Origin: Candidatus Endoriftia persephone str. Hot96_1+Hot96_2
Lineage (GTDB): Bacteria > Pseudomonadota > Gammaproteobacteria > Chromatiales > Chromatiaceae
Assembly: GCA_000168735.1 (NCBI GenBank)
Contig: AASF01002094.1
Span: forward strand, 1-5,242
Reading direction: 5' to 3'
Length of the DNA: 5,242 nucleotides
The position numbers and the translations under genes are program-made. Of this stretch, positions 1 through 5,242 are shown one piece after another. Within the stretch, counting starts at the first letter, position 1; every line of letters starts with the position of its first letter. The notes under the pieces are model-generated. The model did no database searches. It worked only from the letters and a program-made list of their open reading frames with translations, and had not been told where the DNA came from.

Positions 1-1
1 C

Positions 2-1696
2 TTGATCACCAGTGCCGCGTTGACCGTGTTGTTGCTCGCCGGTGTGGTTAGCCCCGAGCAGGCGCTGGCGGGCTTTGCCAACCAAGGGATGCTGACGGTA
101 GCGGTGCTCTACGTGGTGGTCAGCGGCCTGACCGAGACCGGCGCAGTGGGCTGGATCGGCCAGACCCTGCTGGGCCGGCCCCGCTCCATCCGCCATGCCC
201 AGTGGCGGCTGATGCTGCCGGTGGCGGGGCTGAGTGCCTTTCTCAACAATACCCCAGTGGTGGCGGTGTTCATTCCGGCGCTGCAGGAGTGGGCACGTCG
301 TCATCGCCTGCAGCTCTCCAGACTATTGATTCCGCTCAGCTTCGCCAGCATCGCCGGTGGCACCTGCACCCTGATCGGCAGCAGTACCAATCTGCTGGTG
401 AACGGTCTGATGCTGGAGCAGTCCGGCAGCGGCCTGGCGCTATTCGATCTGCTCTGGATCGGTCTGCCGGTGAGCTTGGCGGTGTTGCTGTTTGTGCTGC
501 TGATGGGGAGCTGGCTGCTGCCCAACCGCAGCTCGGCGATGGAGGAGTTTGCCGATGTGCGCGCCTACACGGTGGAGATGCAGGTCGAGGTCGACTCGCC
601 GCTGCCAGGTCGATCGATCGACGAGGCGGGGCTGCGACAGCTGCCGGGGCTGTTCCTGGCGGAGATTGAACGGGAGGGAGGCGTACTGCCGGCGGTCTCG
701 TCGAAAGAGCGGCTGCAGGCGGGTGAGTCGTCTGCTGTTTGTCGGGGCACGGGATTCGGTGGTGGATCTGCAGCGGATCCACGGCCTGCTGCCCGCTACC
801 AACCAGCTCTTCAAGCTCAATGATGAGCGCCCGGAGCGCCGCTTCATCGAGGCGGTGGTCTCCAGCCGGCACCCTCTGGTGGGGCGTACGGTGCGCGAGG
901 GACGCTTCCGCAATCGCTACAATGCGGTGATTATCGCCCTGGCGCGCAATGGTGAGCGGCTTGACGGCAAGCTCGGCGATCAGCGGCTGCAGGCGGGGGA
1001 TACCCTGTTGCTGGAGGCGCGCCCCTCGTTTCTGGAACAGCAGCGCAATGCCCAGGATTGGCTGTTGATCAGCCCGGTGGGGGAGTCGCACCCGCTGCAA
1101 CATGAGCGCGCCCCGGCTCGCCCTGGGGATTGTGCTGTTGATGGTACTGCTGGTGGGGTTGGGCTGGCTCAGCATGTTGAAGGGGGCGCTGCTGGCGGCG
1201 GGGCTGATGATCCTGACCCGTTGCACCCGCGGCCAAGTGGCCCGGCGTTCCCCCGACTGGCAGGTGCTGGTGGTGATCGCCACCTCCTTCGGTATCGGTG
1301 CGGCGCTGCAGCAGAGCGGCGCGGCGCTGTTTGTCGCCCAAGGGGCTGATGGGGGTTGGCGGGGTGGCGAAGCCCCTGGCTGGCACTGGCGCTGGTGTTT
1401 GGGGGTCACCGCCCTGTTGACCGCCCTGGCCACCGACAATGTGCCGGCGGTGCTGATGTTCCCCATTGCCCTGGCGGCGGCCCAGCAGTTGGGGGTGAGC
1501 CTGCTGCCGTTTGCCCATTACCATCATGGTGGCGGCCTCCGCCTCCTTCGCCACCCCGATCGGCTATCAGACCAACCTGATGGTCTACAATGCCGGCGGC
1601 TATCGCTTTCAGGACTTCCTGCGGATCGGATTGCCGCTGACCCTGTTGGTGGGGCTGGTGACGCTCTTGCTGGTGCCGCTGGTGTGGCCGTTCTGA
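2..1696 (+). CDS. SLC13-family (DASS-like) permease with two RCK_C/TrkA-C domains, 5'-partial, frame-disrupted
   Basis: Inner-membrane anion transporter of the SLC13/divalent anion:sodium symporter type; the substrate (sulfate, dicarboxylate or other) cannot be read from sequence. The first membrane half covers visible residues 1-175, with the SNT-like tip motif [14 protein letters not shown] (N82, N83, T84) and the later [11 protein letters not shown]. Two cytoplasmic RCK_C domains follow (about residues 185-275 and 280-360), each ending in a strand like AGDRLLFVG or AGDTLLLEA. The second membrane half repeats the pattern with [18 protein letters not shown] and [17 protein letters not shown] and ends [11 protein letters not shown]. 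The N-terminus lies outside the window. Frame breaks, each one extra base, are at 727, 1111-1114 (C4), 1342-1345 (G4), 1373-1376 (C4), 1402-1406 (G5) and 1514-1516 (C3). Removing one base at each leaves exactly 562 codons. The motifs survive, so the gene is probably intact in the organism. Family membership is firm; regulation by a ligand at the RCK_C domains is family knowledge. Confidence 0.87.
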
Positions 1697-4009
<2,313 letters not shown>

Positions 4010-4074
4010 ATTGTCAGACACGCGGGAGTGGAAAGCGCGCAACTCTACCTCGCCGGACGGGGAGTGAAAAGCTT

Positions 4075-4097
4075 GTTAAGGAGCCTCTGAACGAATC
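4075..4097 (+). repeat. Left terminal inverted repeat of the palindromic element
   Basis: This end begins GTTAAG and continues GAGCCTCTGAACGAATC. It pairs with 4220-4242 read on the other strand, with three mismatches in 23 bases. It lies 66 bp upstream of the tex start codon. Confidence 0.65.
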
Positions 4098-4219
4098 GTG
4101 AACTTGCATATTGGATCTAGAATCCGCGCTTTGTCGTTGCTGATCTTCGCAATAGCCTGCTATTACGTGCGATCAGAGCCTCAAATCGATGAATTCTGAA
4201 ACCCATTCTGCTTCGCTCA

Positions 4220-4242
4220 GATTCATTCAGCGGCTCATTAAC
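4220..4242 (-). repeat. Right terminal inverted repeat of the palindromic element
   Basis: Read on the minus strand this begins GTTAAT and continues GAGCCGCTGAATGAATC, matching the left end at 20 of 23 positions. The element ends just before CGATCAGAGTTGACG. Confidence 0.65.
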
Positions 4243-4250
4243 GATCAGAG

Positions 4251-4281
4251 TTGACGCGTGTGTTGGATGACAATGTCTAGT
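4251..4281 (+). promoter_or_regulatory. Weak candidate sigma-70 promoter for the hypothetical gene
   Basis: TTGACG at 4251-4256 matches five of six bases of the -35 consensus, and TCTAGT at 4276-4281 matches four of six of the -10. The spacer of 19 is longer than the preferred 17, though one or two overcalled bases of the kind seen elsewhere here would shorten it. It starts eight bases after the palindromic element, so the element may have placed itself next to, or supplied, the promoter region. Treat this as a guess. Confidence 0.2.
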
Positions 4282-4367
4282 AAGGAAACGTCTCGTTGGG
4301 GGTGGCGGCCAGTTTGCCTATGGTTGTTCACCAGCGTGATTACGAGTCGGGTTCGCCCGTTTGCAAT

Positions 4368-4374
4368 AGAGAAA
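4368..4374 (+). promoter_or_regulatory. Weak ribosome binding site before the ATG at 4382
   Basis: AGAGAAA lies seven bases before the ATG at 4382-4384. It is a partial match to AGGAGG, but the spacing is right and it supports this start over the downstream ATG at 4407, which is in the shifted frame. Confidence 0.3.
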
Positions 4375-4381
4375 AATCACA

Positions 4382-5087
4382 ATGTCTCTGCTCGATGAAT
4401 TGAAACATGAGGCCACAAGGCTCAACTCAAGTACTTCCGAACAAGCCGCATCCCACTCCCCCTTGGGAAGCACATTACCACAAAGAACTTCGGCCGCGGA
4501 TGCTCAAGCTTCTGGCCTACCTGAACGATTTGACTAGTCAGCTCAAGTTGGTTGCTCCCGATGTGCGGGCCAATTACCGAATTCCCGGGCTGGGGCAGGT
4601 TAAAAGGCTGCGTCAGGGGAACTATCTGGTGAATGCGGACAGCGTGACCAATCCGCGCCCGGATTCGACTGAAATTCAGCTGCGTGGCAGCTCAGGAGAT
4701 GTCATTTTCGGTTAGCCCCAATGGGCTAGCCGATGAGACCCGGGGTTTTCTGCACTCTCACCACATGCAGTTCAGCGAGTGGCCGATCCGGGATGCAGAA
4801 CAACGTCTGAGTGGCGTCAACTTCCAGGTCACTGCCCAAGGTGGAATTGGTGTTTATGTTCCAGATCGCTCCTGAGCAGTATGAGATCGAGATGCTTACC
4901 TCGAACTTCGAGAAGTTCGGCATCCGTCGCTACACTTACGGACCAGAGCGAATCGATGATGAGTGGCTCGATAATCTCGGCAACTATGTGTTGCGCCGCC
5001 ATTGACAAGCTGCACAGTCTCGACATCTCCGACTCGACCCTGGTCAATTTGCGTGAGCGCCTGGCGGTAGACAAAGCTCGAGCGTGA
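4382..5087 (+). CDS. Conserved hypothetical gammaproteobacterial protein, frame-disrupted
   Basis: I recognise no named domain and assign no function. Joined across the breaks it reads MSLLDELKHEATRL..., then EAHYHKELRPRMLKLLAYL, a VAPDVRANYRIPGLG stretch, a central part rich in beta-type sequence, then VELVFMFQIAPEQYEIEML and IRRYTYGPERIDDEWLDNL, and a basic helical end LRERLAVDKARA. It has no signal peptide or membrane span, so it is probably cytoplasmic. The overall pattern recalls uncharacterised proteins of about 230-270 residues in gammaproteobacteria; that is memory, not a search. Extra bases lie at 4458-4462 (C5), somewhere in 4684-4715 (exact site unresolved), at 4835-4837 (C3) and at 4999-5000 (CC). 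Removing them leaves 233 codons. The residues around the 4684-4715 break are uncertain. The true end may be 5179 rather than 5087. Confidence 0.68.
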
Positions 5088-5179
5088 GACTGGAGGAGGT
5101 GCCGACAGGGTTACACCGGCCGGGACAGAAGCGCGGTAAGGGGTTGTTTGGACGTTTTCTCCACTCTCCCAATCATTGA
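5088..5179 (+). other. Possible frame-shifted C-terminal extension of the hypothetical protein
   Basis: After the TGA at 5085-5087 the DNA stays protein-like. Removing one extra base near 5081-5084 and one G at about 5128-5130 would continue the protein through RVTPAGQKRGKGLFGRFLHS to TGA at 5177-5179, giving 263 codons in all. A basic tail with KGLFGRFL resembles the K-x-GLFGRLF tails that end many bacterial proteins. This needs the same kind of extra base seen elsewhere in the window, so it is plausible but unproven. Confidence 0.4.
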
Positions 5180-5226
5180 GTATTGACGAACCCCGTTCTT
5201 GCTTGGATGACGTAACTTCAATTTTC

Positions 5227-5234
5227 AGGAAAAG
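5227..5234 (+). promoter_or_regulatory. Candidate ribosome binding site for a gene starting just beyond the window
   Basis: AGGAAAAG is followed by eight bases to the window edge, so a start codon at about 5243 would be well spaced. The gene itself cannot be seen. The preceding bases 5180-5226 show no clear terminator. Confidence 0.3.
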
Positions 5235-5242
5235 AACTAACG

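Larger units (their letters stand above)
4075..4242. mobile_element. MITE-like imperfect palindromic element, 168 bp
   Basis: A non-coding element in the divergent intergenic region between tex and the downstream hypothetical gene. The outermost 23 bp at each end are inverted repeats with 20 of 23 positions matching. Similarity continues inward with gaps and mismatches to a perfect centre, AATAGC-CT-GCTATT (4151-4164), which sits within one base of the geometric midpoint. The whole unit could fold into one long hairpin, as ERIC-type repeats and many MITEs do. TTAA stands at the outer edge of both ends; it may be a target duplication, and IS5-group transposases are known to use YTAR targets, but TTAA is itself palindromic so this is weak. 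It has no open reading frame and looks less GC-rich than the flanking genes. Only one copy is in the window, so mobility is inferred from structure alone. Confidence 0.6.
4243..4381. other. Intergenic leader between the element and the hypothetical gene, no recognisable gene
   Basis: These 139 bases show no tRNA, riboswitch or clear terminator fold that I can recognise. They probably carry the promoter and leader for the gene starting at 4382. A 41-codon reading frame starts at 4273 but has no visible support. Confidence 0.5.

Noticed and set aside
727..1516. Programmed ribosomal frameshifting as the cause of the permease frame changes
   Set aside because: There are too many sites, the same kind of change occurs in all three genes, and no slippery heptamer with a downstream structure stands out.
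336..1554. Long minus-strand open frames opposite the permease
   Set aside because: They are Pro/Arg/Gln-rich shadows of a GC-rich gene on the other strand and overlap its conserved motifs; no motif or start site supports them.
4273..4398. A 41-codon open frame beginning MSSKETSRWGW, with a partly hydrophobic middle
   Set aside because: It has no convincing ribosome binding site, overlaps the start of the better-supported gene at 4382, and resembles no family I know.
4726..5074. Minus-strand open frames of 65 and 81 codons opposite the hypothetical gene
   Set aside because: They overlap the conserved plus-strand protein and show no motif or start signal.
4263..5211. TTGGATGAC occurring at 4263-4271 and 5203-5211, each downstream of a TTGACG
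   Set aside because: A nine-base repeat is expected by chance many times in a window of this size, and the spacing to TTGACG differs (6 and 14 bases).

Overview
The window looks like a chromosomal segment from a gammaproteobacterium. The evidence is a near full-length Tex protein that follows the enterobacterial Tex sequence almost residue by residue, GC-rich coding DNA (roughly 60 percent by eye), and a conserved uncharacterised protein of a type I associate with gammaproteobacteria. No finer placement is supported.

Layout. (1) Positions 2-1696, plus strand: the 3' part of an SLC13-family ion permease with two RCK_C (TrkA-C) domains between its two membrane halves; its start lies left of the window. 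(2) Positions 1697-4009, minus strand: tex, encoding the RNA-binding transcription accessory protein Tex. The permease TGA and the tex TAA abut with no base between them, so the genes are convergent. (3) Positions 4010-4381: the divergent intergenic region, largely filled by a 168-bp imperfect palindrome with terminal inverted repeats and TTAA at both outer ends (4075-4242), read here as a MITE-like element. (4) Positions 4382-5087, plus strand: a conserved hypothetical protein, possibly extending to 5179. (5) The last 60 bases hold no gene but end in a ribosome-binding-site-like sequence, so another plus-strand gene may start just past the edge.

The dominant oddity is that all three genes are broken by single-base frame changes, and every one is an extra base, never a missing one. 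I count six in the permease, nine in tex and four in the hypothetical gene (six if the extension is real), mostly in runs of the same base. Removing them gives whole-codon lengths (562, 767 and 233 codons) and restores conserved motifs with no nonsense changes. Base-calling or assembly overcalls on intact genes explain this better than three decaying pseudogenes, but that is inference.

The genes do not form an obvious pathway: a membrane anion transporter, a housekeeping RNA-binding protein and an unknown cytoplasmic protein. I see no defence system, CRISPR array, biosynthetic cluster or other new multi-gene system. The palindromic element and the insertion-only error pattern are the points most worth checking.
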